NCBI GenBank assembly: GCA_036362985.1
Contig: JAYGXS010000003.1
Location: 73,007,535-73,071,534 of the forward strand
Length of the DNA: 64,000 nt
Direction of reading: 5' to 3'
From: Ligula intestinalis
Taxonomy: Eukaryota; Platyhelminthes; Cestoda; Diphyllobothriidea; Diphyllobothriidae
Part shown: piece by piece, positions 10,299 to 22,350 of the stretch
How positions within the stretch are numbered: position 1 is the first letter of the stretch
Layout of the letters: each line of letters begins with the position of its first letter
Position numbers and translations under genes: made by a program
The notes under the pieces: generated by a model
The model's input: only the letters and a program-made list of their open reading frames with translations
Told to the model about the DNA's origin: nothing
Databases searched by the model: none

Positions 10299-10968
10299 AG
10301 ACATGAGTAGCAGAAAGGTTAAGTATGCACAGACGTTTGCAGTATTTATAGGACACAGTCAATACTGCAAGCATACAGCGACAATTAACGTTAATTGCTT
10401 TCTTGTGCGTGGACTGCTTGTTGGACGGCACGCGGGCTCTGACCTGTTGAACTTTCGTCACGGGCGGTGAGCTCGGGCATGATGATTGCTCGGCCAAGCT
10501 GCAGTGCGGCGAAATGATGCCAATTCTCAAGTTGCGGCTCATTCGACGAGACCCGGCCACACCTTCAAATTTGCTGAGGCCTAAATTCTCGCAAGAGGTG
10601 ACAATCGGGTGAGCCGAGAACTACTTGAGTCCGGGCCCCAAATCCATCAACAAGTGCAACTATTTGCCCAATCCATATTCAATCCTGAGATTCAATTTGG
10701 CCAAAGCAAGCCGTCACTTGAGGAATGGGCGGGCCACCGCCTCATTGTACGCCAACACCGGGGAGCCAGACGGCCGAGCAATCAGCATGCCCGAGCTCAC
10801 CACCCGTGACGAAAGTTCAACAGATCAGAGCCCGCGTGCCGTCCAACAAGCAGTCCACGCACAAGAAAGCAATTAACGTTAATTGTCGCTGTATGCTTGC
10901 AGTAATGACTGTGTTTTATAAATACTGCAAACGTCTGTGCATACTTAACCTTTCTGCTACTCAAGTCT

Positions 10969-11006
10969 CTGATGACGAATCCGCGACGGATATCGAAACG
11001 TCAGGC
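10969..11006 (+). ncRNA. Hammerhead-like motif in right arm
   Basis: Plus-strand counterpart of 10262-10298. CTGATGA is at 10969, helix ATCCG/CGGAT follows, then GAAAC and GTC ending at 11002. The base pair closing helix II is non-canonical, so self-cleavage needs testing. Confidence 0.5.
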
Positions 11007-11050
11007 GAATAATCATATTGTCCCAGCGATCGAGTCTTCTTCTTCTTCTC

Positions 11051-12851
11051 AATTGCTTCCTGGGACACGGATGTTCGCTTGTATTGGCTTCCTTGCACTG
11101 CCAGTTTAGATTTTAATACAGACGTCCTCAGTATGTATTATATTAGACGAGTCTAAACAGGAAACCTAATCTTCAAAGAAAATTGATGCATACGACGAAG
11201 GCTTGTACTAAGTATGCTCAGGGTTAACTAAACTCCCATTTTTGTATGATACTCCCGTTAGGACATGTGAAGAGAAACCCGTGTGGACTTACATTAAATT
11301 CCAAAGGGTTTGGGTTTAGTGTTAATGATGCGGAAGAAAATAGTTACCCGTCCTGGTATTTAGTTTAGGGCGGACTTTCTACTCCATTGTGGTTCTTAAA
11401 AATGGGACTGTTCGAAAGGGACCGTTACATTCTTCAAGCAAAGTGAGAGGAAAGTCAGAACACTCCTCCCCACTCTGCCAGACACTTCCTTCTGATAGAT
11501 AGTAAAACAGTTTAAGCTAACATTTGAAAAATCCGAAATTTTATTTTGTTGGACCAATTTTCGTCGTCATTGTTTAATCTCGCTCTCTGCCCTTTGATAC
11601 TTAGTGCATCGCATTGTGGCCATAGAAGTGCTCATGTATTTTTCTCAGACGACTTACAGTTTACTCGTTCAGGTTATAATCAAGCGGACCCTAAAAAACA
11701 ATCTTACAAATATTAAAACATATTGGCCGCTTACAAGTGTATAATTTTAAAGTTGACTGTAGACTGTTTGCATATGCCTGAAAACTGTGGATGCGTTGAA
11801 ACGAACGAAACTGTCTGTCAGCAGTATTCTCAATTTTTGGGGGTCTGCAATTGCGCAGAGTAATGCATTAAAGTTTGTGAAGAAAAGGCTTTCGGTTTTC
11901 TCTCAAAATAACCCGTTTATTTGAATCTCACCTTGCTTGATTCACGCGAAAGAAGAAATGACTTTGGTTAGGATTGTCCGCCTGCCTTAAATTAATGGCC
12001 TCTACCAGAGAAAGACATAAAAATTGTTCAGCCTGAAAACAAAATAAACTTCCTTTCCTCTTTATTTTGGAACCACCTTATTATTTTTTTCGTAATCAGT
12101 CCTCTTATCTAAAAAGTTCTTCATAGTTTCAATTCTACAAAGTTAATTGTAATTGTACAGGGGTGTCAGTAGCGGCAGTAAATTACATGTATGTGCAATT
12201 ACATGCAGCGGCACGTAGATCTGCCGACGTAAGAAAGAGGCGGCTAAAGTTGCTTTAAGGAATTCATTGAAACGAAACGTTCGCTTGCAAAATAGTCTTT
12301 AATTCTCACCATGGAAATGCTGGTAATGTCATGTGAAAAACGCAAGCTGACTTATTGCCGTTATCAAGCAGGCGTTTAGCAATGGAAGGGCACTTGCCAA
12401 ACGAGGTTTTAACGTCGCAACTATAAAGCCTCTGATATTTCGGTGCCCGCTATTATATCATTCCATCTTTAAGTGCGCTAAGTGGCGTCCTGATAAGATA
12501 TGCCTGTGAACAATGAATGCTTAAGTTTAATTGCATGTGATGCAGTAACACAATTAACTTTCATTCCAATCTGATAATATGAGAGCTCCCGCAGTCGGTC
12601 TTGTTTTAAAGATGTTGATAAATATTAATCAGAGAACGCTGAATTTTAGGCAATCCAATGAGAACACTGATAATCACAAATTATTCGCTGACAGATTGCG
12701 ATAGCTGTGAAACTTAGTGGAATCCATCACCACCATTACCGCCAGCAGCAGAATGCAGAATAATGCGGAAAAACATCATCTTCTGCGCAGAAAGGTATTG
12801 ATCCGTGATTGAAGCTGCTAAGTATATTACTTACAAAGCTATTAAAAACTT
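11051..12851. other. No supported gene
   Basis: About 1.8 kb of AT-rich sequence without an open frame of note, recognisable repeat or RNA gene. Confidence 0.45.
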
Positions 12852-13402
12852 GGTAGGGTTTCCATGTGGGGTCGCCTGGGGAGCGTGGGAAGCGCACCCC
12901 TAAGGCTCACAGACACCTGATTTTAGGGGGAGAGAACGGGCGGAGCATGTCAGGGAACAAATTAGATCGCAATATTCCCGTAAAATAAAAAGTAACAAGG
13001 TCAAGTTGGGTCGCGTACGCAAACCACGAGCGGGGACACTGAATTAGGCTTTAATATAATCGCTAACCTCCAGCCCAACCAACGGCGAGCGCTTGTATGT
13101 CGGGGGAATTTGCCCTAACCTCGGACGAGATCATTGAGGTGCACGTTCTAGTAGAACCACTAATCCCCAACTAGAATAGAGGGCGAACGAGTAATGAAGG
13201 TTGAAGATTGTGGAATTTCCCTTACTTAAAATTAGTAAGTAAACAATTATTTCCTTGGTTGATTTTAATCACCATTTTGCTGGGTTGACGGCCGGCATCT
13301 AGAAAAATGAAAGGGTGTGAGTAATTCAACCTACTTAAAATGTGCAAGTAGGCGGTTATGGTACATATGGTCCTTTCGAAGACCCCACATGGAAACCTTA
13401 CC
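12852..13402 (-). mobile_element. MITE-like family C, copy 2, with 22-bp terminal inverted repeats
   Basis: Left terminus GGTAGGGTTTCCATGTGGGG(TC) at 12852-12873 and right terminus 13381-13402 are inverted repeats with one mismatch over 22 bp. The element is 551 bp. It contains short internal palindromes around 13225-13245 and 13330-13350 and no transposase. The orientation is opposite to copy 1. A non-autonomous DNA transposon is the simplest reading. I could not define a clear target-site duplication. Confidence 0.65.
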
Positions 13403-14026
13403 GTATATTACTCGCCAAGCAATGCAAACTTCTTCGATTCTAATTCCGGAACTTTCACATTTGCGAGTCTTTACTGACCTGCATTCCAGAGGTAAACTCC
13501 TTGAAGCCTTTTGTTCGTCAGATGCTCTCATCCGCGAACTCAGTTTCGTCTTAGTCAACAATGAGCAATTTGCATCGAAACATGGAATCAAATACCATTA
13601 TCTATCAGACTGCCTAATACACAACTGCCTACTTTCTATGGAGCACATGAAATCATTTTTAAACGTTGTGTATCTTGTTACTTTTTTCGCTCAACCGTTC
13701 GCAAGGGCTGACAGGTCCGATTATTACTAACAACATCGCTTTATCTACGCAACATTAACGTACTTTAGAGGTGCATTTTAACTTGAGGTTTTGAATTATC
13801 ATTTTGGAGTTTCGCTTGATATATTTGATTCCTTTTCTGAATGATTCAAGTTTTGTGCGATGTAAGCATTTTTATGTGTTACCTCATCCGTCGAATTGAG
13901 AAATTTAAACATTTAAAAAAGCTGTTTGGGTGATTAATGGAAGCAACTCTGTGCGTAGACTACGCTAGTCATTTAGAAAGCATCAAAGTTGAGAGATTCC
14001 GAGGATAAGCTGAGAGGGGTGAAGAG

Positions 14027-14290
14027 CTCACCAGAACAAGTTTATTGAACTGCTGAGGTTTTGGAAGACCTCATCAGTGTCAAAACGCTAAATGCACGAA
14101 CAGGGATGCAAACGGCGCCACTGAATGATTTTGTTCTTTTTCGCCAACTTGGCCATTCGGGCAGATGTTTTGTGGGCTTTGTAGCTGCATGCGTTATAAG
14201 TCATCACCTTGATGGCGGACGGCCGAGCCTCTCGTGGCTCTTTTTCATCCCTTAGGATGAGTTCTTTGTTGGTTCGTGTCATAGGACACG
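14027..14290 (-). repeat. PLE-tail-like fragment
   Basis: A 64-codon minus-strand frame (14088-14282) is followed by CTGATGAGGT...ACCTCAGCAG, which has the CTGATGA block and an adjoining hairpin but not the GAAAC block. The arrangement resembles PLE 3' ends elsewhere in the window. This is a tentative call. Confidence 0.3.
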
Positions 14291-14299
14291 AAGTAGTCC

Positions 14300-15090
14300 G
14301 GTCGGTTAATAGAAGATAGAAGTATCCAAATAGTCATAAACCAGTAAATAATGAGGAAAGACGTGAGAGGCCAGAGCGTGTCAAAGCGGGTTAAGGTCAC
14401 GGAAGGGTGTTCACCCTTTGTCTATACTAACTGACCAACCAACTTCCAAGGCCAGTTCACAAAGGACGTTATTGTGTTGACTGCTTACACTCAGACACTC
14501 CCGGACGCAGTGACCTCACTGCCGGTCATGCAGACTTCCGGACACGGCAATCTCACTGCCGGAATGCGACTCCAGACGGCACTTATTGGGGGGTCGATTA
14601 TCCATTACTCATATTCTACGCCTTCTGCACTCAATTAAATGATTTATCCAACTCAGGCCTTCAATGCCTTATCTTATTTACCAGTTTATAACTGTTGGGA
14701 TACGTTCTATCTTCTATTATCCGACCGGACTACTTTGTGCCCTACATTGTTCACCCCGACGTTCTTTATGCCGTACAGCAGACTTTATCTGCACAAATCA
14801 AAGTCGTTCCGTTTAAAGAGAGAAGCTGATGGACTGCAAGAAATGATTAGTTCGTTACATAGGGCACGTTGCCATGGGATAGTTGTTTGCTTGTGTGGCG
14901 AAACAATGCGTCCTTTCGGGAGTGTGAGAACAGCGATAAGTCGTTGAAATGGTTAAGCAAGTTGGTGTTTCACCACCTAAACGGACCGTGTGGTAGATTG
15001 GCTGGATCAACATGTGGGCCAAATCAGGGCAGGGCAGAACGAATTTCGAACAGGGGGGGCTTTGGTGACACGCGTATGTGCAGGTATCGC
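14300..15090. other. No supported gene
   Basis: A 102-codon plus-strand frame at 14639-14947 has no recognisable domain. A short inverted repeat, 'GGAAGGGTGTTCACCCTTTG', lies near 14401. Confidence 0.35.
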
Positions 15091-15096
15091 CGGGGG

Positions 15097-15420
15097 TTAG
15101 GTAAGTTAAACCCCAGCAACTGCGATCTTCAGACCAGGGTTACCTAGTAGAGAAGTCGGTGGAGGCTAGAATAGAAGGAATAGTTTATTTTGTACACAAA
15201 GGAATGAAGAATAGGTGGAATGACATTGGACTTCGGAGCACTTGTCATTCCGCTGGAGTGCTGTGGCCCTCAGTGATGCCCGGCGGCCGAGGGTGGAGAA
15301 AAAGGGACCTGTTCGAGTGGTCCTTGGGCAGCCGCGAGAACCTAGACGCACGTGTGTGTGTCCGAGTGGAAGTAGGTCAAGTCTCTGCAGGTCAGGGCGT
15401 CTGTAAGCTCTAACTGAGGT
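15097..15420 (+). repeat. Interspersed family A copy
   Basis: It begins 'GGTAAGTTAAACCCCAGCAA' and continues 'GCGATCTTCAGACCAGGGTT' and 'AATAGTTTATTTTGTACAC'. This is the best-preserved 5' part of the family in the window. Overlapping ~90-codon frames on both strands are not credible. Confidence 0.6.
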
Positions 15421-17560
15421 ATTGGATGGCCTTGAGGCAGTTAGCCTTGAACTATGACGCCGCACAAAGCAATGGAGGGCGTCGGACTGCAGAGACCACT
15501 ACACAGGCTCAAACACCAGCCACCTGTGGCCTTTATTGCCCCACCCCATTCGGTGGGATCCGGGTCAGGCATGCTGGCTTCGGTCGCCTGCACCTGATCA
15601 CGCCTCCGGTCTTCCTGCCTTTGCCTGGATACCGGGCTCGGCCGGGTGAAGAAGGAGATGGTGTGGTAGATGCTACACAAGTCAACTCTCACTTAAAAGT
15701 AATCCACACATAATCCACCGTCCCTGCACAACCACGACGTGAAGCATATGGTGGAAATAATCAGAATCAACGGTCAAACTGCTTTGTGTCGGCATAAAGG
15801 GGGGGGACTGTCCGAATGTTTGGGCGAATGTTGGTCAGTTCAAAGGCCAAGTCTGGGACGCGTAAGCGCAAGGGCGCATGGATGTAACACCAGGCAGGTC
15901 GATGGGTTAGATAGTTCTAGGTTTAGGCGCAGCCCTGACAGAGCTGACGTCAGCACCCAAGATCAATGGCTCACCAAAATGGGGAAGCGAAGTTCCATTA
16001 AAATAGCAACATGTATCTCTATCAATCCTGAATCACCGTTGTTCTTGAACGTGCTAGTAGTTGAAATAAATGTGGTGGTTGGACACAGAAATATGGATTA
16101 TCAGTAAGACAAACGATCTCGTGGGTTACCTTAAGACGGTACACATCTTCATGTCCCAACTGTAACCATAACACTAGCCCTGATCCTTCTAAGCACCTAT
16201 CCTATCCATAGTTTGAGTATCGTTATCTGAAACCTTCATCGTGTGGGGTGAGCACAATGATAGTATCGTAAAGGGTTAATTTTTAGGAGCCAAACTAGCC
16301 ACTACGATATTCAGATCCGTTTCTGCATTAAAAGAAATGTGGGATGCCATTTGGGAGGATTATTTTAAAATTATTATTATTTTTGCGAAAATTCCCACTG
16401 AAAATGTTAGAAGATAAATTGGCGAAAAAACGTTTGTTTTCGATCAATTCTCAATCTACAATGTTGAAACTTTTTAAATATAGTGAACTTTTTCTCCGGT
16501 AGGAATTTAAAATAGCCACAAGGAACAGGCATCATTGGTACCAAAAAGACTATGTGGGGAGCCTAATCTCGTTCCAGTAATCCCAATCCCTCGACTCACA
16601 GAGTTTTTACCTCATAGAACCCTACCTTCTTTGCATACTGCATTGTAGTGACTATATACATGGGTAAAGCGGATTGCTCTTAGTTTACGTGGCGCACGAT
16701 TTCAAAAATCCCGAACCCTATTACGTGCTGACAAGTTGAGCTATTGAGCAGTCATCTCAATCGTTGCTTAATTTAACCTGAACCCCACTTTTGAATAAAT
16801 TAAAGGATCGCGCACTCCTTATAATAAATTCAACCAATTAGCCAGTGTCTCTTGTTGTTTACATACCGATTTATGAAACGCTTTCAGTTGTTGTGTAGTC
16901 CTTTCTATGTATTAAGTTACTACAACGACATGAAGCAACCAGTAATAAGCTTTTCTGCATTTTTGGCAACAGTCAATCTTGCTGCTTGTGCTCACTTTGT
17001 AAATGTTAAAATGGTGTTCTTATTTTCTTGCTTTGCCTATTTTTCCACCAGACATTCCTTGCGTGCAGTTATCACAAGCTTACGAAGTGAGCGCGTTTCA
17101 CTTTAAAAGGGCGGATTTATGAAGTCTCTGCCTCACTGGTGCATAAACAGAAAGAACGCTGACTGCGCATTCGTTGCGACACCACTGGAATTCCAGGTAA
17201 TGCATCTGAAAGAAAGAAATTAAGATTCATTTACCGATCAATTACGCATCGGGAACAAAATTTGTTGTAAAAAAGGCCATTTAAGATAATAAGGTATTAC
17301 AGCGGCAATGTAGTTTTAAGACTTTGTCGGTGCACAGAGCGCCGACTGTTCGATCATCGCGTGCGTCGACGTTCACTATATTCCCGCCCCCCGGGGTGGC
17401 TACACACCCACGGGAGTTGGGAAGCATCTACAGCAGTCGCCAAAGTTCATGCAACATGTCGACATATGTGAAAGGTCGATACTCATCCTCTTCTCGGCAT
17501 TGACTCACGCTGCAATATTGATTATCGTGGAGTCTACTCTAAAGTCATTTCAGTCGTGGT
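15420..17560. other. No supported gene
   Basis: Mixed intergenic DNA. Frames at 15426-15713, 15739-16107 and 16852-17106 lack domains and splice support. Confidence 0.35.
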
Positions 17561-17621
17561 AGGATGTGGGCTTTTTAACGAGCCTCGTTCTGAGAAGAAG
17601 ACTCGATCGCTGGTTTATTCA

Positions 17622-17658
17622 CCTGACGTTTCGAAATCCGTCGCCGATTCATCATCAG
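17622..17658 (-). ncRNA. Hammerhead-like motif
   Basis: Minus-strand CTGATGA, helix, GAAAC and GTC are all intact. The helix (ATCGG/CGGAT) has one substitution relative to its partner at 17754. Confidence 0.45.
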
Positions 17659-17753
17659 AGATATCAGTAGCAGAAATAGGTAATGCATGCACAGAAGTTT
17701 ATCAATACTGCAAATTTCTGTGCAGGCATTACCTGTTTCTGCTACTCCTCTCT

Positions 17754-17792
17754 CTGATGATGAATCCGCGACGGATGTCGAAACGTCAGGTG
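17754..17792 (+). ncRNA. Hammerhead-like motif
   Basis: Plus-strand CTGATGA at 17754, helix ATCCG/CGGAT, GAAAC and GTC at 17785-17787. Confidence 0.5.
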
Positions 17793-18054
17793 AATAAACG
17801 TACTGTCCCAGCGATCGGGTCTTCTTCTCAATTGCTTCCTGGGACACGCATGTTCGCTTGTATTGAACTTCGTTCTGTCCACTAAAAAATTGTTTCCATT
17901 GTAAAAACTGGCTACTTAAGTAGTATGCGTTTTATTATTTATTTTGACTGCATTGATAAATTAAAATATATTTCATGGAAAACATGCACAAAATGTATTT
18001 CTTCTACTTGTTTGATAGCAAATTATGCCTTCTTTAAATGTTATATTGAGTTGA

Positions 18055-18360
18055 ACAATTGTGAAAAACTCGAGGCTTTAGGCGGTATTTGAACCCACGC
18101 ATCACAGAAGGCCTTTGCCGGAGGAGAATGCTCTTACAGCTAAGCTACAAACGCCCCACTTCGCGCCATGAATTTAATCACACTTGGGTCGATATTACCC
18201 ACCAACTGTGCCGCCCATATGGAATCCACCAATACGGAACAGCCAGCTGACTGCCCAAGCAGGATTTCCTAAACAATCATGCAAAATCCACCACCGAACC
18301 CCTCGAGTTTTTTTCACAAATGGGTGGAATCAAATTAAGCAAATCTGCCAAACCTCCTAA
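18055..18360 (-). mobile_element. tRNA-derived element with inverted ends (family T), minus orientation
   Basis: A tRNA-like head lies on the minus strand: A-box region 'GTAGCTTAGCTGTAAGAGC' (18130-18148) and B box 'GGGTTCAAATACC' (about 18082-18096). The 3' end of that head, ending CTCGAG plus a T-run and CAC, is repeated in inverted orientation at 18294-18323, so the element has terminal inverted repeats. The middle aligns with the 42-kb copy (landmarks AATCCACCAATACG and AAGCAGGATTTCC). Pol III transcription from the tRNA-like promoter is plausible. Confidence 0.6.
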
Positions 18361-18365
18361 TAATT

Positions 18366-19880
18366 AAGTCAGCCTATAAGTCATTCTGGTGCGTTGTGCT
18401 AAGGAATAACTCCAAAATAGATAAGGAAAATTTAAAATATATCCCTTCGAAAACCGAAAAATGCATTCTGAATTTGCTCAAATGTAAGTAAATCTAAGTT
18501 TGAGGGATCGCATTTATTTTCAGAAACAAGGAACAATTTTTGTTTTGGGCACAAAATGCAATAAACAACGTGTCGAGCATATTTTATTTGATTTCAATAA
18601 GTTTTAGAATGACGTTAGCAAAGCTGGTCATATGCTATCGTAAACCCTAATGCAAAACCTAATCTAATTAAACCTAAATAATGTAAAAATATAAATTTGG
18701 ACGCTATAAGTTCCGGTCATTCGCAATTTAGAAAAGAAACAGATAGAAGAAGAATAATTATAGCGGAAAATAATCCAGTACAAAAAGAAAAATGAGTTCT
18801 TTCATTTCCAGTCAAATTTAATAATTACCTTCAGGTAAATCGAAAAAAAATGTCAAAATTGTCCATTTTCATCTTGATATTACCTTGGAAAAAGGTAATT
18901 TGCACAGAAATTCGTCAGCCGAATATCTAATTAAAGAACGTTTTAAAAATGATTCCTATTATAGAAAGGTTTTCTAAGTTAATTTTATTGATCTGACACT
19001 TTTGTTGTGGACATTCTTCGTGCTCGACACTGTGTTGTACTCTTTGAAGCAGTTTGTAAATATGGCCCACATGGCCATATTCATACGCACTAATATCCAA
19101 AATCTAAATTTTTGGTTACTTCTTTTCATCGATCTCTTTTTTTAAAGGTTCTGATTTAAACTTCGTAGGGAATGTAGATTGAAAACACTGACAACGCTAG
19201 AAAATGTATCGCCGTTTAAAGGTTCATTAGCAAGTAATTGTAACTAAAAAACCACAATATGTTTCAAAGATTTTGACCAAGCAAACGTTATTTAGGAAGA
19301 AAGAAAATGGTAAGGTAATCTATTTAACTTTCCGAAAGATTTAAATTCAGTGTTCTAATTTATCGCTATTTTGACGTCTAGGGAACTTGGTGATTATCAA
19401 GAAAATTTCGTTTTCTTTATAAACAACTAATACCCCTTATATTTTTGTTTACAGTAACAAATTTGCCCACGATTGTTCATTACTGCATCTTAGTTTTCGT
19501 AAATGCATTAATATTGGTTTGCGAGTGATGATCAATATTTTGCAAACTTCGGAATTTTGCGCTATTTCATCGCCATACTGTACTTCTATCGGGGTTTTTC
19601 CACTACTCCTGCAAAAGCGTTCTGAGTACGAACATTGCTGAGACCACCTCAAATTGACAAATCGTTTTACGGTTACCTGTCAGTACACTGGGAGGTCGTA
19701 TTTGTCCTCAACCCAGTAAACCAGTAGACATGTGGTCGACGTTTAGGATTACCGCTCGACATAATCCGCACGCAAGCGACGCCTTAATGCGTCTGCGAGT
19801 ACGTGGGGGTGGGAAGCTCGCCTGCGATCTCCACCACTAGAAGCGCTGTCGGGCTGGGTATCTAAGGGGATCTGACAACA
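18366..19880. other. No supported gene
   Basis: Very AT-rich. A ~70-bp stretch at 18785-18850 ('TTCTTTCATTTCCAG', 'TTTAATAATTACCTTCAGG') recurs at about 26090-26148, indicating another small repeat family. No gene. Confidence 0.4.
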
Positions 19881-19884
19881 GAGA

Positions 19885-20330
19885 AAATCCTAGCAGCTAT
19901 GATCTTCAGGCCTGGTTAGTTGGGAGAAGGGAAAAAGTGGGAGGCTAGAGTAGAATGAATAGTTTATTCTGTATAGAGGGAGTGGGATTAGGTTTGAGAA
20001 AGTTGACTGCTAGAGAAGCACGCAAACGCAAGCCAGAGGGCTGTGTCTGAAGTGAAGTGAACATGCGGAATTACAGGAAGATCAGAACATGCTCTCCTCC
20101 TGCAGCCAATCAGGAAATGGGTCATACTGATAAGGGCGAGTCCTCACGAGGGTGGATCAAGAATAGCGAGGCTGCGGCCGGACCCAGAGGCGACAGCGTC
20201 GGCGTGGAAGCCTTAGCAGTGGCGATGGCGCTATGAGACACTTGCGTATCGAACAATAGCGTCCGAGTTAGATTGGGAGCACGCACGACTGCAAGGCTTG
20301 GCAGCCGCAGAAAAGGTGAGCCTTGAGCAG
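19885..20330 (+). repeat. Interspersed family A copy
   Basis: 'GATCTTCAGGCCTGGTTAG', then 'AATAGTTTATTCTGTATAGA' and 'GAAGTTGACTGCTAG'-like sequence follow the family order. 'CAGCCAATCAGG' further right resembles the family's 'GATTGGCC' region only loosely. Confidence 0.5.
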
Positions 20331-22190
20331 GAAAAAAAACGTAGGTGATTCAGAAAATGAATAGGTATCGCAACATGCCTGTTAGGTAAGATACGTGGGT
20401 TTACGTCACCCTTGATAATCCTGTTTAAAACCTCAGTTAAAGTAAGTCTACCTTTGATAAGTGAGCAAAATTAATACAATTTCTAAGAAGGATTTTTAAC
20501 TGAATACGAAAATGTACCCCTGTGCGAATGACTTTGAATTTGTACTCCTAAAAAAACGATTCTTCAATCATAGTTAAGTAGCATTTGTCGTTGGCAAATC
20601 CTTATTTATATTATTGAGTGTTCTGCTACGCACAGTGCGTATGCCTGTTCTGAAGGAATCCCTAGTCTGCTGACTTGGATGGTAATTATTCAATTTTCTT
20701 TGCTTGTTGTATCACACTTTTAATGCTAAAAATAACTTCCCAATTTTCAAAGGTTTATAGTAAATTTGATATTTTAAACAAGATTTAGTGTTTTTACATG
20801 AAAACAGGCGGGTATCAGTTTTTTGAAGGAAGCTCGTGTATTCGCGCATTCGGGCTATTCGTGAGTAGCTGTGGTGCCTAATCCCCATGAATATCGGAAA
20901 GTGATTAACTCCAGTCAGCTTTCTTTTTCTTGTTCTCAATCTTCATCTTCATCAGCATCTATTTTTATTATCTTTTTTTTCATAAGCGTTTTCTTTTTCC
21001 TTATCATTTGCCTGCTCAGGCGATGGATATGCTAACTGCATCCCTCATTAAAATTCTTCCGCGTTGTTTCCATTAACATGTGCTGTCGAATTCACCAGTC
21101 TGCCTGGGCAGGAGTGTGCACTTATTAGCAGACGACACCTAATAAGCTGGAAATATGCGTATACTGCATCCCTAACGTTTGACGATAATACATTGGCTAC
21201 TTAAACTTAGCAAGTAACATAATTGTTTCATTCTTGTGAAATAAGCCCCTCGCCAGACGAAACAGCCAGGGTTGGTGTATCCTGGACCAGATCGGTGTAC
21301 ATCTATGTACTAATATTTTTATACGTGCATACCAATTTTTCCCTGCAGAGTTAAGTAGCTGAGCGGTAAATATTGTTGCCATGATCGTCATTTCCTATAA
21401 AAAGTTAATTTTTGCCTTTTGCTTTACTTAAAATGCGTATTTCTAAATAAAAATTTAACACTTTCAGTTAATAGGTTCGTTTGCAAGGAACGTTATTTAC
21501 TCTACAACCAGCCCTAAGTATACGTTCACCAGGATGTCACAATCTGGTTTAGCTGCTTACTATTGCAGGCAGCAATGAATTCAGATAATTTGCTGTGCAC
21601 TCCAGAAAGCGGTACTTCTCCGCTGCCAACGAGAATTCGATGAGACTAACTCAAGCTGAGGGAGTTTTGCGTGGCAACCAATCCTATGGAATAGACTTGA
21701 TGGTCTGAAGGCTTCATAGTCAAGAGTGCAGACGAATATAAGGTTCTGCTGCAAATTAATAAACAGAGTGGACTCCTTGGTGCCTGGGCAATAATACTCA
21801 AGAACTGCAGCCATTTAGCCTCCTGCTCACAGCTTCAGAGTAGTTGTAGCTGGTTGACAACCTACGGAGCATAAAGAAAGGAGCAGTTTCGTTAAAAATA
21901 AAACCGGTATTGGATTGCTTGCCGAAATATGACCGCCTAGCATCTCCGTAAAAGGGTAGAGTGGGGTACAGTGCCCGGAAGAGGCTTGGATCCATTTGAG
22001 CCGGGGTGCTAAACGCCACTCTCGGCTGACATTAGATATTCACCACACACAGCACGTGGCGAGGGTTGATGTGATTGACCAGATGCCTAGCTTATCACGG
22101 TACTCCGGGATGTCTGATGAAGACCACATTGTGCTGCTTTTTTGCATGGAGACTGTGCTCTCATCTTGAGTGAAAGTTGGGTGGTTAAAA
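20330..22190. other. No supported gene
   Basis: AT-rich. Minus-strand frames (20712-20939, 21197-21391, 21581-22019) are short and lack domains. Confidence 0.4.
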
Positions 22191-22350
22191 TCGATCCAAG
22201 TGTGATTTAACTCACGGTACTAGGCGTGGCATTTGTAGCTCAATTAGTAGAGCACTACCTTCGCGTAAATGCTTTCCCTACGATGTGGGTTCAAATTCCG
22301 CCGAATTCCACGTGTTTTTTTTTACGATTGGGTCAACTAGATTAAGAAAA
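22190..22350 (+). repeat. tRNA-like short element (family T relative)
   Basis: 'GCATTTGTAGCTCAATTAGTAGAGC' carries an A-box-like sequence and 'GGGTTCAAATTCC' (about 22288) a B box. It is followed by a T9 run and 'TTGGGTCAACTAGATTAAG', which parallels the tail of the 18- and 42-kb copies. The would-be anticodon arm is not well formed, so I read it as a SINE-type relic and not a tRNA. Confidence 0.55.

Larger units (their letters stand above)
10213..11050 (+). mobile_element. Mini-PLE: inverted pseudo-LTRs around a truncated 3' coding tail
   Basis: Arms of about 285 bp (10213-10500 and 10769-11050) are inverted copies of each other, nearly identical over 'TGACGAATCCGCGACGGATA', 'GAAAGCAATTAACGTTAATT' and the outer 'CCCAGCGATCGAGTCTTC'. 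The ~270-bp spacer reads on the plus strand as the C-terminal tail of a PLE endonuclease plus 3' untranslated sequence, aligning with the complement of 9.6-9.8 kb. The copy has therefore lost everything upstream of the endonuclease tail and carries an inverted terminus instead. Each arm holds one hammerhead-like motif. Confidence 0.75.
17580..17850. mobile_element. Palindromic PLE terminus (two inverted pseudo-LTRs, no body)
   Basis: The two halves, 17580-17707 and 17708-17850, are inverted copies centred on 'CAGAAGTTTATCAATACTGC'. The outer edges are the 'GACTCGATCGCTGG' / 'CCAGCGATCGGGTCTTC' sequence that ends PLE copies at 10.2-11.05 and 27.5 kb. It is the extreme form of the inverted-arm architecture: all coding sequence is gone and only head-to-head termini remain. 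Transcripts of either strand would fold into a long hairpin with one hammerhead-like motif. Confidence 0.7.

Noticed and set aside
13317..13730. 137-codon plus-strand frame
   Set aside because: It begins inside the MITE-like element and crosses its right TIR into unrelated DNA; no domain and no splice context, so probably chance.
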